Assembly: GCA_964389925.1 (NCBI GenBank)
Contig: CAYMGE010000013.1
Coordinates: forward strand, 26,790 to 90,789
Direction: 5' to 3'
DNA: 64,000 nucleotides
DNA from: CALECP01 sp964389925
GTDB lineage: Bacteria > Chloroflexota > Anaerolineae > Promineifilales > Promineifilaceae
Shown: piece by piece, positions 54,724 through 64,000 of the stretch
Layout of the letters: every line of letters begins with the position of its first letter
Numbering within the stretch: the stretch's first letter is position 1
Translations under genes and position numbers: made by a program
The notes under the pieces: model-generated
Seen by the model: only the letters and a program-made list of their open reading frames with translations
Told to the model about the DNA's origin: nothing
Database searches by the model: none

Positions 54724-57700
54724 ATGAGTAATAATGCACAACTGCCCGCGTTGAAAAAAGCCCTTGTTGGCCTGAAACAGATGCGTGCCAAATTGGACGC
54801 GGTGGAGGCGGCCAAACATGAACCGATCGCGATAGTCGGCATCGGCTGCCGCTATCCGGGTGGCGCAGACGACCCCGCCAGCTTTTGGCAACTGCTGGTC
54901 GATGGCGTGGACGCGATCAGCGTGGTGCCGCCTGATCGCTGGGATGCGGCGGCATATTTCGATCCCGACATCAAGACACGCGGCAAAATCGTGACGCAAC
55001 AGGGCGGCTTTTTGGGCGACCTCGACCAGTTCGACGCGCACTTTTTTGGCATTTCACCACGTGAGGCGCGGAGTCTCGACCCGCAACAGCGGCTTCTGCT
55101 CGAAGTGACGTGGGAGGCGTTGGAAAATGCAGGGGTCAGCCCCGACGCGCTGGAAGAGACGATGACAGGGGTGTTTGTTGGGATTTGCATGAGCGATTAT
55201 GTGCAGTTGCTCCAGCGACGACCCGTGACGGAGATTGACGCGTATATGGGGTCGGGCAACGCGCACAGCACGGCGAGCGGTCGGCTTTCCTATCTGTTGG
55301 GATTGCGTGGGCCGAGTTTATCGGTCGATACGGCGTGTTCGTCGTCGCTGGTGGCGGTGCATCTGGCGGTGCAGAGTTTGCGAAACGGGGAGTGCGCGAT
55401 GGCAATGGCAGGGGGAACGAACCGCATCATGACCCCCGACATTCACATCAACCATTCGCGGGCGAATATGCTGTCGCCTGATGGTCGCTGTAAATCGTTT
55501 GCGGCAGCGGCCGATGGGTTTGCGCGGTCGGAAGGGTGCGGCGTGGTCGTTCTGAAGCGGCTGTCAGATGCGGAGCGGGACGGCGACCACGTTTATGCGC
55601 TGATTCGCGGCAGTGCAGTCAATCAGGATGGGCGCACCAGCGGGTTGACCGTGCCAAATGGCCCCTCGCAGCGCGATGTGATTCGGCAGGCGTTGGCGAA
55701 TGGGCGGGTGGATTCGGCCGAAATCGGCTACATCGAAGCACATGGCACAGGCACAAAGCTAGGCGACCCCATCGAAATGGGTGCATTGGCAGAGGTGTTC
55801 GGCAAACAGCCGCTCATCGTCGGATCGGTCAAAGCGAACATCGCCCATCCCGAAGCAGCGGCAGGGGTGGCGGGGCTAATCAAGGCCGCGCTTTGTCTAC
55901 ACCACGAAGCAATTCCGCCCCATCTGCACTTCGACGCGCCGAGTCCGCACATCGACTGGGAGCGGCTCAACGTGACGATTCCCGTTGACGGCACGGCGTG
56001 GCGACGGTCGAAGAAGCCGCGCTTGGCGGGTGTTAGCTCATTTGGCGTGAGTGGTACAAATGCCCACATCGTTTTGGCAGAAGCTCCCGTGCAGAAAGCT
56101 ATCGTCGCTGAAGCCGTGCGCCCACGCCATTTGCTGGCACTGTCGGCAAAAGATTCAGACGCATTTGTGGCGTTGACAAGGCAGTATGCTGAATTTTTGC
56201 AGGGAGATGCAGCGTTAGACGATGTTTGCTTTACTGCTAATACGGGACGCGCTCACCATCGCTATCGCGCTGCTGTCAGTGGGAAAGATTCGGCCGAAAT
56301 GATCGCCGCACTCGGTCAACTGCAAGGCCACGCTATCGACCCCGCGCCAGCACGCATCGCCTTTTTGTTCACGGGGCAAGGGGCGCAATATGCCGACATG
56401 GGGCGCGAGCTATACGAGACACAGCCCACCTTTCGCCGCACAATTGACGAATGCGCCGCGCTGTTGCAGTTAGACCGCCCCCTGCTCGACATTATTGCCA
56501 GCGACGATGTGCATGAGACGATGTACACCCAGCCCGCCTTGTTTGCGATTGAGTACGCACTGGCGAAGCTGTGGCTATCGTGGGGAATTACGCCAGAGGT
56601 GCTGTTGGGGCATAGCATCGGTGAATTTGTGGCGGCGTGTGTGGCGGGGGTGTTCTCGCTGGCGGACGGGTTGCGGCTGGTTGCGGCGCGTGGGCGGCTG
56701 ATGCAAAGCACCCAGCGTGGCGCGATGGTGGCGGTTTTTGCCAGCGAGGAGCGGGTGCGTGAGCTACTGCCCGATGTGTCGATTGGGGCGATCAACGGGA
56801 CGGAGCTGGTTGTTTTGTCAGATTCGGCCGAAAATCTCGCCCCCAGCCTCACCGTTCTCAAAAACGCCGACATTCGCATCAAGCGGCTGACCGTCTCCCG
56901 TGCGTTTCACTCGCCGCTGATGGAGCCGATTTTGGCTGAATTTGAACAGGTTATCCGCAGCATCAACTTATCACGCCCGCGCTTGCCGCTCGTTTCCAAT
57001 TTGACGGGGCAAGTTGTGATGGACGAGGTGACGGAGCCGCGCTATTGGGTGCGCCATCTGCGCGAGACGGTGCGCTTCACCGACGGGATGTTGACCCTGC
57101 ACGACATGGGGATCGACACGTTTATCGAGGTCGGGCCGCACCCAACGCTGATCGGGATGGGTCGTTACATCCTGCCTGAAGGGGTTGGGCTGTGGCTGCC
57201 GTCTCTGCATCGGGACGCGGCTTGGGGGACGCTGCTGGAGAGTATCGGCCGATTGTACGAGCGCGGTGTCGATCTCGATTGGCAGGCGTTTGACAGCGAT
57301 TATGCGCGGCGCAAGGTGATTTTGCCGACGTATCCGTTCCAGCGCGAACGTTTTTGGTTTGATGAAGCGGCCATCGCCACGCGGACGCTGACGGGCAACG
57401 GACACCCTCTGCTCGGTCAACGCTTGCCGTCCCCCCTGCGCCAACAGCAGTTTGAGGCGCACATCAACGCCCATACGCCTGCCTATTTGTCGGAGCATGA
57501 ACTATTTGAGGCGGTCGTCTTTCCGATTGGCGGCTATTTGGAGATGGTGTGGGCGGCTCATGAGGGGGCGTGTGTCGTTGAAGGGTTGCAAATTGAACGG
57601 GCGATTGTCTTGCCGACGGACGGCTTGGTGACGGTGCAGACGATTGTAGATGGGGCGGAAGTGGGGATTTATTCGGCCGAAAGCGAGACATGGACGCGCC

Positions 57701-60700
57701 ACGCCAGCGCACAATGCCACTCAACCCAACCCGCGCAACCGATGCACAACATCGCGGCGTTGCGAGATGAGATGCAGGCTGAACTGCCAACCGTCGCTCA
57801 TCTCAACGGCAAGCCGATTATCGAACGGCTGTGGCGCGGCGCAGATAGATCGCTGGGGGTCGTGCATCTGCCGAGCCATTTCGAGTCCCACACCCACTAT
57901 CTGCATCCCGTTTTGCTCAATCATGGCATGGAGGTCTTACAGGCCGCGCTGTCTGCGGAAGTCGTCGAGAGCGGCGATGCGTACATCGTCGGCGGCATCG
58001 GGCGGGCGGTTTGGTATGCGCGACCAGAGGGAGAGCGCGTGTGGTGTTATGGGCAGATTCGGGCGAGTGGGGGTGGTTTTTCGGCCGATTTAACGCTCAT
58101 CAACCCGACGGGAACGGTCATCGCGGTGTTGGAGGAGATCGAACTCAAGCGTACATCGCGCACGGCTCTACTCGGTGGCAAACCCGCGTGGCATGATTGG
58201 CTCTACAATATAATATGGGAGCCGCGTCTGCGCTATGCGGGGGTCGATGTGCCATCGCCACAAGAGATGGCGGCGCGGATTCAACCAACGATTGCTGCCA
58301 ATCATGACCACAACGCACTGCAAGCGTACAGCGACGGCGTGGAGCGGCTTAACCAACTGAGCGCGTTTTACAGTCGTCGTGCGTTGGCGATGGTCGCCGA
58401 CGACGAGATCGCGCCACAGTACAAGCGATTGACGACGCGCTTGCGGGAGATTTTGGCAGAGGAAGGGGCGGTTGCGGAAAAGCCTGTGTTATCGGAGATC
58501 GTTGCGGCCGAAGCGGCTCTGCTACAGCGTTGTGGCGAGAATCTCGCCGACGTATTGCGCGGTGCAGTCGATCCACTCGAACTGCTCTTCGCTGCTGGTG
58601 ACATGGATGCCAGCACGATGCTCTATCAGGAATCACTGTCTGGGCAAATGATGAACCCGCTCGTTCAGCAAGCGGTCGCTCAACTAACGGACTGCTTGCC
58701 AGCAGGACAGGGCGCACGCATCCTCGAAATCGGGGCGGGAACGGGTGGCACGACAGCGCATCTGCTCCCCCACTGTGCCAACTGCGACTACACCTTTACC
58801 GACATTGGCGCATCTTTTCTCAAACGGGCAGAGGAGCGATTTGCCGACTATCCATTTTTGCGGACGCAACGGCTCGACATCGAGCGCGATCCGCTGGCGC
58901 AGGGGTTTGCCGCGCACAGCTTTGATGTGATCGTGGCGGCCAATGTCCTTCATGCGACCCGCGATTTGGCGGAGACGCTGCGCCATGTGCGGCAGCTACT
59001 CACGCCCAACGGGACACTGATTCTATTGGAGGCGACGGAGCGGCTGGCGTGGGCAGATTTGACGTTTGGGCTGACGGATGGGTGGTGGCGGTTTGCGGAT
59101 GAGGTGCGGGTCGATTATCCGCTGATTTCGGCCGAAAAATGGCAATCTCTCCTCACAAACAGCGGCTTTACGACCACAACAGCCCTTATGCCACCAGCCA
59201 ACTATCGCGGCATCGGCTCACAGGCGGTCATCATCGCGCAGGCGGACGACAGCGACGAGTCGCTGCGCGGCGACTGGCTGATATTGGCAGATCGCGGCGG
59301 CTTTGCGGAGACGTTGCAAGCGCAGTTGAGCGCAAGCGGTGGCAACTGTCAGCTTGTCTATGCGAGACAAGTGGCTGTTCTATCAGACCGATTACGACAA
59401 GCCAACTGGCGCGGCATCATTTACGGCTGGGGACTGGACGCGACGCTCGACGAGCTTGATGCGGGAACGCGCATGGCGTGTGAAGGGGCGTTCCAGCTTG
59501 TGCAAACGCTGACGACAGCCAACGTCGCCGCGCCGCTCTGGATCGTGACGCGACAGACACAGCTTGCCCACTCAATGCACAGTACGCCGCAAGCGACACT
59601 GTGGGGGCTGGGCAAAGTGATCGCGGCCGAACACCCCGAATTGCAGACGCGCCTCGTCGATTTGGATGAGGATAACGCGGTGTTGATTGACCTATTGCGT
59701 GCGAATTCGGCCGAAACGCAATATGCCTTTGCCAATGGACACCAACACGTCGCCCGGCTGGTCAAGGAAAGCGCGATTTCAGCTACGCCAAACCAGATAC
59801 GGGCGAATGCGACCTATTTGGTGACGGGCGGTTTGAGTGGGTTGGGGCTTGCCGCTGCGGAATGGTTGGTCGAGCAAGGGGCGCGACATTTGGTGCTGGT
59901 GGCGCGACGTGTGCCATCGGCCGAAACCGCGCAGAGATTGACGCAGTTAGAAGCGCAAGGCGTTGAGATTTGTATCGAACAGGTGGACGTGACGGACGGG
60001 CGAGCGGTTTTGCAGATGATGGCGAAAATCGAGCGCATGCGACCCCCACTGCGCGGCATCATCCATTCGGCGGGTGTCTTTGACAACCATCTCGTGCAGG
60101 ATCAATCTTGGAAGACGTTTAGCAAGGTACTGGCTCCCAAAGTGCGCGGGACGTGGCAGCTTTACGAGGCGACCAAAGCGCATCCGCTCGATTTCTTTGT
60201 CCTCTTCTCGTCGGCCGCCGCCACGCTCGGCATGAGTGGCATGAGCAACTACGTCGCCGCCAACTCGTTCATGGACAGCCTCGCCCACGCGACGGGCAGG
60301 CCGTTGACGAGCATCAACTGGGGCGTTTGGGGCAATGTCGGCAGTGCGGCGCAGGGGGCTGGGACGTTGTACGAGCGGCATTGGGAAGCGGCGGGATTGG
60401 TACAGATGGATTCGGCCGATGCGTTTGCGGCGTTGGGCGGCCTGTTGGGAAGCGGTCTGCCACAGATGGGCGTTTTTGCGCTCAAGCCAGAAGCCCAACC
60501 GCTATTCGCGTATTTGGCAGCAGAAACGGAAGCGGTCGAGACAGAGACGCTTTTGGTGCAGTTGGTAGGAGAATCTGCCGATGTCAAACAAACGATCCTG
60601 CTCGATGCACTGCGCGACCAACTGGCAGGTACGCTGGGCATTGCCGCCCACCGTCTGGATGTCGATCTACCCTTGACTTACATCGGCATGGATTCACTGA

Positions 60701-60876
60701 TGGCGATTGAGCTTCGCAACTGGTTAAGAACAGCCGTGCAGGTTGAGGTGACGATTCCGCAACTGTTGGAAGATATGTCGGTTCGTCAGCTTGCGGCGTT
60801 TTCGGCCGAGCAGGTGTCTGAAAAGTTGTCGGAGCCAACTGTTGCTGTTGAGGAGTTGGTCTCTTTGACGATCTAA
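54724..60876 (+). CDS. Polyketide synthase KS-AT-DH(degenerate)-cMT-KR-ACP
   Basis: In this 2050-residue protein ATG 54724 has AGGAG six bases upstream. It has a coiled-coil docking segment, a ketosynthase with Cys205 and an acyltransferase with Ser631 in GHSIGE and RAFHSPLMEP (malonyl type). In the dehydratase region His925 is kept (HELFE, with Glu for Gly), but the catalytic Asp of HPxxxD is Asn1066 in HPVLLNHG, so it is probably inactive. The C-methyltransferase has EIGAGTGG near 1338. The ketoreductase has GGLSGLG near 1702 with a normal Tyr in MSNYVAANSF, and the ACP has GMDSLMA near 1989. There is no thioesterase, so the chain should pass to another protein. Expected step: alpha-methyl, beta-hydroxy. 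Confidence 0.95.
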   Translation: MSNNAQLPALKKALVGLKQMRAKLDAVEAAKHEPIAIVGIGCRYPGGADDPASFWQLLVDGVDAISVVPPDRWDAAAYFDPDIKTRGKIVTQQGGFLGDLDQFDAHFFGISPREARSLDPQQRLLLEVTWEALENAGVSPDALEETMTGVFVGICMSDYVQLLQRRPVTEIDAYMGSGNAHSTASGRLSYLLGLRGPSLSVDTACSSSLVAVHLAVQSLRNGECAMAMAGGTNRIMTPDIHINHSRANMLSPDGRCKSFAAAADGFARSEGCGVVVLKRLSDAERDGDHVYALIRGSAVNQDGRTSGLTVPNGPSQRDVIRQALANGRVDSAEIGYIEAHGTGTKLGDPIEMGALAEVFGKQPLIVGSVKANIAHPEAAAGVAGLIKAALCLHHEAIPPHLHFDAPSPHIDWERLNVTIPVDGTAWRRSKKPRLAGVSSFGVSGTNAHIVLAEAPVQKAIVAEAVRPRHLLALSAKDSDAFVALTRQYAEFLQGDAALDDVCFTANTGRAHHRYRAAVSGKDSAEMIAALGQLQGHAIDPAPARIAFLFTGQGAQYADMGRELYETQPTFRRTIDECAALLQLDRPLLDIIASDDVHETMYTQPALFAIEYALAKLWLSWGITPEVLLGHSIGEFVAACVAGVFSLADGLRLVAARGRLMQSTQRGAMVAVFASEERVRELLPDVSIGAINGTELVVLSDSAENLAPSLTVLKNADIRIKRLTVSRAFHSPLMEPILAEFEQVIRSINLSRPRLPLVSNLTGQVVMDEVTEPRYWVRHLRETVRFTDGMLTLHDMGIDTFIEVGPHPTLIGMGRYILPEGVGLWLPSLHRDAAWGTLLESIGRLYERGVDLDWQAFDSDYARRKVILPTYPFQRERFWFDEAAIATRTLTGNGHPLLGQRLPSPLRQQQFEAHINAHTPAYLSEHELFEAVVFPIGGYLEMVWAAHEGACVVEGLQIERAIVLPTDGLVTVQTIVDGAEVGIYSAESETWTRHASAQCHSTQPAQPMHNIAALRDEMQAELPTVAHLNGKPIIERLWRGADRSLGVVHLPSHFESHTHYLHPVLLNHGMEVLQAALSAEVVESGDAYIVGGIGRAVWYARPEGERVWCYGQIRASGGGFSADLTLINPTGTVIAVLEEIELKRTSRTALLGGKPAWHDWLYNIIWEPRLRYAGVDVPSPQEMAARIQPTIAANHDHNALQAYSDGVERLNQLSAFYSRRALAMVADDEIAPQYKRLTTRLREILAEEGAVAEKPVLSEIVAAEAALLQRCGENLADVLRGAVDPLELLFAAGDMDASTMLYQESLSGQMMNPLVQQAVAQLTDCLPAGQGARILEIGAGTGGTTAHLLPHCANCDYTFTDIGASFLKRAEERFADYPFLRTQRLDIERDPLAQGFAAHSFDVIVAANVLHATRDLAETLRHVRQLLTPNGTLILLEATERLAWADLTFGLTDGWWRFADEVRVDYPLISAEKWQSLLTNSGFTTTTALMPPANYRGIGSQAVIIAQADDSDESLRGDWLILADRGGFAETLQAQLSASGGNCQLVYARQVAVLSDRLRQANWRGIIYGWGLDATLDELDAGTRMACEGAFQLVQTLTTANVAAPLWIVTRQTQLAHSMHSTPQATLWGLGKVIAAEHPELQTRLVDLDEDNAVLIDLLRANSAETQYAFANGHQHVARLVKESAISATPNQIRANATYLVTGGLSGLGLAAAEWLVEQGARHLVLVARRVPSAETAQRLTQLEAQGVEICIEQVDVTDGRAVLQMMAKIERMRPPLRGIIHSAGVFDNHLVQDQSWKTFSKVLAPKVRGTWQLYEATKAHPLDFFVLFSSAAATLGMSGMSNYVAANSFMDSLAHATGRPLTSINWGVWGNVGSAAQGAGTLYERHWEAAGLVQMDSADAFAALGGLLGSGLPQMGVFALKPEAQPLFAYLAAETEAVETETLLVQLVGESADVKQTILLDALRDQLAGTLGIAAHRLDVDLPLTYIGMDSLMAIELRNWLRTAVQVEVTIPQLLEDMSVRQLAAFSAEQVSEKLSEPTVAVEELVSLTI

Positions 60877-60920
60877 AGAAGGCTACTGAAGCAGCAATTC
60901 CCGCAGGTAGGATAATATCT

Positions 60921-61133
60921 TTAGTTTCCGCTAAATCTAGGGTGAGCCTCAACGCCCTTGGGTAAGTGGTCAGTTTTGGAGGATTTTGGGCGTAATCGAG
61001 GGTGAAAAGCGTGATTTGGGGTCAAGTCGCATTTGCCCAATGCCCGTCGCAAACGACCAAGAGTCTTTTTGGGACGGCGATCCCAAAAGCCAGTGGGAAT
61101 AGAAAGGGCAAGCATGGCAACATCTTGACTCAT
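60921..61133 (-). CDS. Short hypothetical ORF, possible fragment
   Basis: The 70 residues start 13 bases after the stop of the surface-protein gene on the same strand. The sequence is basic (WDRRPKKTLGRLRRALGK) and ends in a Pro/His/Lys-rich tail. It has the feel of the C-terminal piece of a transposase, but I cannot confirm that. It lies in the 270-base gap between the last PKS and the surface protein, where I see nothing else convincing. Confidence 0.3.
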   Translation of the reverse strand: MSQDVAMLALSIPTGFWDRRPKKTLGRLRRALGKCDLTPNHAFHPRLRPKSSKTDHLPKGVEAHPRFSGN

Positions 61134-61146
61134 GTTGCCAGCAAGG

Positions 61147-64000
61147 TCATATCCGACGCTTGTTAACTACACGCCTGACAATGGGGGTCACTATATAATA
61201 CATCATGAGACCAATACCCAGTACCGTTATCAGGATAGGCGGCAGGAGATAATGCTGTGTTGATTCCGCAGAGATAAACCCCACTACCGTCGGCACCGCA
61301 CTCTCACTCGGTGTCACCTGTTCCAGCGTAATCTCACTCAGCACCCCCACGTCTCCCGTCAACTCTGTAATCGTAACCAGAAGAGAATCACCCGTTGCCG
61401 TTCCTGCTGGAACATCAATCTCAACCACCTGCGGTGTGGCTGTCAACGTTGTTGTGCCACCAAACTGCTGCCCATTAAGGCTAACCGTCTGTTGACGACC
61501 AGAGCCATCGTCCAACATCGTCAGCTTAAGTGTGTAAGCGTGCTGCGAGTTGAGGTTGTCAAAGCGATAGGTGAGCGAACCGTCGCGGAAGCGGATTGTC
61601 TGAGCAGGATCATCGCTGCCGTCGAGACTGACCGTTTGGCTGTCTGAATCGGTGTAGCCACAAGCGTTGCCCGCGTTCTCAAATGCAGGATCGACATCAT
61701 CACCACCACCGCTGTCAATTTCACAGTAGCGGATATCGGTCAGGTAAATTTCGCTGACGACAGCATTGCGGAGCGTACTGGATGTTTCGAGAATAGAGAT
61801 AGTGGTGCTGCCATCCGCGTAGTCAGCTTTGTCAAGCAAAAACGACACCGTGCGTGGCGTTTGGTTGACGGTGACGGTATCGGGATAGGTTGCCCCGTCC
61901 GCAGACACTGCCATCGTCCGCGTCCCGCTACAGACATAGAAGGTCAGATCAACGTGGTAGAAACGGTCGGGCAGCAGGTGGTCGAAGCGGTATTGCAGCG
62001 GATTATTGTTTGCCCCTTCACGGTAGGTTTGCTCAGATGATCCGTCCCCACAATTTTGCGTGTTGCCAGCTGTCAGATACCCATATCCGTCTGTCGCGTT
62101 GTATAGTTGATCGTTTGTGCCTGTTGCGTCGATGATGTGCGGATTGCCCCAGCCGACGGGCGTTTCGGCCGACCACACATTATCCAACTCATTGCGCTCA
62201 TCAAAGCTGTCATCGCTGTCCAAGAGTAGATGTAGGTCAACTGTGCCGCGTGCGGCAGGTGTCCACGCAATCATCGCAGTCGCCTCTCCATTGGCAGGAA
62301 CATCTACCGATGTACTGCCTAACACCGACGCTCGACTCGTTGGATCGCCATCATACAGCGCGACCTGCACGCCGTTTGCCGTGATTCCACCACTATTGCG
62401 AATCGTCACCTCAACCGACGACGACAACCCTTGTCGAATCGCTCCCACGTCAACGGCAGCAACCGCCATATCTGGTTGCGCTAAAATTGTCACATTTGCA
62501 CTGGCAGCGTTGTCATCCTCGACCGTCTCGACAATACGATTATATGGGTCAACCGTCGCCGTGATCGGCAGCGTTCCCGTAAAGCCGAGCGTGTTCCACT
62601 CGTAAGCCGCCGTCGCGCTCCCGTTGGCGGGAACCGTCGGCAAGAACGTACTGCCGATGTACCAATTTTGACCGTCGGAAAGTGTTGTGTGGAAGCTGAC
62701 GGTTGCACCTGTGATTGGACCGTTGGCACTGTTGTTAATCGTCGCCTCAAGCGTGATGCTTTCCCCTTCTTCCACTGTGCCAAAGTCGCTCAACGTTGGT
62801 GCAACCTCACCCGCCGCGACTGGCTCCACAACCATATTCGTCAACAACACCTGCCCCGCCGTGTCCAAACTGACGCGCACGGGGACATCGAGCGTCTCAC
62901 CAACACTGCGCCCTTGGGCAGCTCGATACGCATTGAACGCCGCCGCCAAATCGGGGCTGTTCAACGTCTGCGGCTGACCATCCCCACTCGTTTGCCAATC
63001 CCAACTGCCATCATTGCCGATGTCCAGCTTGAGCGCAAAGTTGCCCGACTGTCCCGAAACGAGCGCATCCAACGTCGCACCCGCAAACGCCGCATCTGGC
63101 AGACGCAACGTGACCGTTTGCTCACCCGCACTTCCCAACTCAATCAGATGCCCATACTGTACGGTAAGTAGCTCACCGCCCGTTGTTGCCTCTGGCAAGT
63201 TGAGACGGGTTTGCTCAGTTGCGCCGTCTACTTGTTCTACGATGTAGCAGTCCAGCTTTTGGGTGCTTGCAGCGGGGTTGGTTGTGCCTGTTAGTGACTC
63301 GCAGTATTCGATGCGGATTCGGCCGACAGAGCCATTCCCACCATTGCTACCAAGGCTACAGCTAGCTCCCTGTCCTCCAACACCGCCTTGTACTTGAACA
63401 TCACCAACCATTTCAGCGCGATATGCACGTATAAACACAGAACCACCCGCACCGCCGCCGCCGCCACCACTACAACTATTACCAGCACCACCATTACCGC
63501 CATTAGCCTGAATTGTTCCAGAAAGATTTAGCTCTCGTGCATTGATAAAAACAATACCGCCCCCGCGCCCACCACCGCCAGCACGAGTATCATTTTGGTC
63601 ATTCCCGCCAGCACCACCACTGCCACCAAAGTAAAGCTGTGAAAACTCGTCGTCGCCAACAGGGGTTCCGCCGCCGCCGCCAGCATGGTAACTTCCGCAA
63701 CCACCGCGTCCACCGTGAGTGGCATGTCCACCGCCACCGCCACCACCACCGCTGCCACGATCATCGCTATCGCCATTGCCACCATCTCCTGCACTTGCGT
63801 TGAAGTTGGTTCCACCGCTTGCAGTGCAGTTATTTGCACCAGTATGCACACCAGATTTCAAATGGGATTCGCCTTGTTGACCATTTCCGCCGTTTGAACC
63901 GTTAACGCTTCCGCAATCCTGCCAAGCTCCAAGTGCTGTCACAGTACCAGCAATTCCCGCAGGTTGAAAATGTGAGAGAATAGAGGGATGAAGAAGATAA
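61147..64000 (-). CDS. Glycine-rich CARDB surface protein, 5'-truncated by the window
   Basis: The frame stays open to the right edge, so the start and any signal peptide lie outside; GTG 63942 is internal. About 220 residues are Gly/Asn/Ser-rich repeats, followed by a stretch with Cys and beta-rich sequence. At least two CARDB-like repeats follow (TLSDFGTVEEGESITLEATI and MAVAAVDVGAIRQGLSSSVEVTI), then two beta-sandwich-like modules with paired cysteines. A single C-terminal membrane helix (LLPPILITVLGIGLMMYYIV) is followed by a basic tail, a wall or membrane anchor. It is likely an exposed adhesin or envelope protein, not part of the biosynthesis. It is convergent with the last PKS. Confidence 0.85.
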   Translation of the reverse strand, partial: YLLHPSILSHFQPAGIAGTVTALGAWQDCGSVNGSNGGNGQQGESHLKSGVHTGANNCTASGGTNFNASAGDGGNGDSDDRGSGGGGGGGGHATHGGRGGCGSYHAGGGGGTPVGDDEFSQLYFGGSGGAGGNDQNDTRAGGGGRGGGIVFINARELNLSGTIQANGGNGGAGNSCSGGGGGGAGGSVFIRAYRAEMVGDVQVQGGVGGQGASCSLGSNGGNGSVGRIRIEYCESLTGTTNPAASTQKLDCYIVEQVDGATEQTRLNLPEATTGGELLTVQYGHLIELGSAGEQTVTLRLPDAAFAGATLDALVSGQSGNFALKLDIGNDGSWDWQTSGDGQPQTLNSPDLAAAFNAYRAAQGRSVGETLDVPVRVSLDTAGQVLLTNMVVEPVAAGEVAPTLSDFGTVEEGESITLEATINNSANGPITGATVSFHTTLSDGQNWYIGSTFLPTVPANGSATAAYEWNTLGFTGTLPITATVDPYNRIVETVEDDNAASANVTILAQPDMAVAAVDVGAIRQGLSSSVEVTIRNSGGITANGVQVALYDGDPTSRASVLGSTSVDVPANGEATAMIAWTPAARGTVDLHLLLDSDDSFDERNELDNVWSAETPVGWGNPHIIDATGTNDQLYNATDGYGYLTAGNTQNCGDGSSEQTYREGANNNPLQYRFDHLLPDRFYHVDLTFYVCSGTRTMAVSADGATYPDTVTVNQTPRTVSFLLDKADYADGSTTISILETSSTLRNAVVSEIYLTDIRYCEIDSGGGDDVDPAFENAGNACGYTDSDSQTVSLDGSDDPAQTIRFRDGSLTYRFDNLNSQHAYTLKLTMLDDGSGRQQTVSLNGQQFGGTTTLTATPQVVEIDVPAGTATGDSLLVTITELTGDVGVLSEITLEQVTPSESAVPTVVGFISAESTQHYLLPPILITVLGIGLMMYYIVTPIVRRVVNKRRI

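Larger units (their letters stand above)
842..63326. repeat. Highly iterated palindrome TCGGCCGA (dispersed)
   Basis: I counted about 96 perfect copies by eye between the first (842-849) and last (63319-63326), roughly one per 670 bases, many extended to TTCGGCCGAA. About 45 more sites match one side only (GCGGCCGA, ACGGCCGA or their complements). Copies occur in all three reading frames (SAE, IRPK, GRP translations), in plus- and minus-strand genes and in a terminator. Confidence 0.9.

Noticed and set aside
60584..60952. Open frame on the minus strand over the end of the last PKS
   Set aside because: Most of it lies opposite the PKS ACP region and it has no motif; only its first 25 residues are outside the PKS gene.
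842..63326. TCGGCCGA as a by-product of frequent Ser-Ala-Glu codons
   Set aside because: The octamer is also read as Ile-Arg-Pro-Lys and Gly-Arg-Pro in the other frames, occurs in minus-strand genes and forms the core of a terminator.

Overview
The window holds most of a large hybrid NRPS/PKS biosynthetic gene cluster from a bacterium of moderately high GC. Chloroflexota (filamentous Anaerolineae or Herpetosiphon-like) is my best guess and a cyanobacterium-like relative is the alternative. The XisH/XisI pair, PD-(D/E)XK ATPases, TubC-type docking domains and a highly iterated palindrome support this, but no taxonomic marker gene is present.

Layout. (1) 2-9356: the 3' part of an NRPS (C-A-T-Cy-A-Ox-T, with Gly- and Cys-like codes, so a thiazole is expected) and two paralogous cytochromes P450. 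(2) 9356-20805: an NRPS (C-A-T, Gln-like code), a metallo-beta-lactamase-fold hydrolase, a KS-AT-T module and a terminal C-A-T-TE NRPS. Adjacent genes overlap by 1-4 bases except before the hydrolase. (3) 20816-25800: an ATPase/nuclease on the minus strand, then a P-type ATPase lacking the usual CPx motif, a membrane-anchored protein and two small proteins sharing a T-x-IKAG motif. (4) 25853-31770: a fused E1alpha-E1beta 2-oxoacid-dehydrogenase-type protein and a lipoyl/E3-binding/AT/ACP fusion. Together these look like a thiamine/lipoyl starter-unit loading system. (5) 33341-60876: four large PKS genes, mostly with C-methyltransferase domains. (6) 61147 to the right edge: a glycine-rich CARDB surface protein on the minus strand.

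How it may work together. E1 would decarboxylate a 2-oxoacid (or cleave a ketose) and pass the acyl group through the lipoyl arm to the ACP of the fusion. Four PKS modules would then build a methyl-branched chain, which the NRPS/PKS block carrying the thiazole module and the only thioesterase would finish. The NRPS starts off the left edge, so the order is inferred.

Three patterns stand out. The octamer TCGGCCGA occurs about 96 times (hand count) against roughly 2 expected. Heptanucleotide repeats and perfect palindromes sit inside reading frames of megasynthase genes. Nearly every boundary between the PKS-related genes carries a toxin-antitoxin, nuclease or ATPase module. No tRNA, rRNA, CRISPR array or complete insertion sequence was seen. 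No gene-free stretch exceeds 300 bases.
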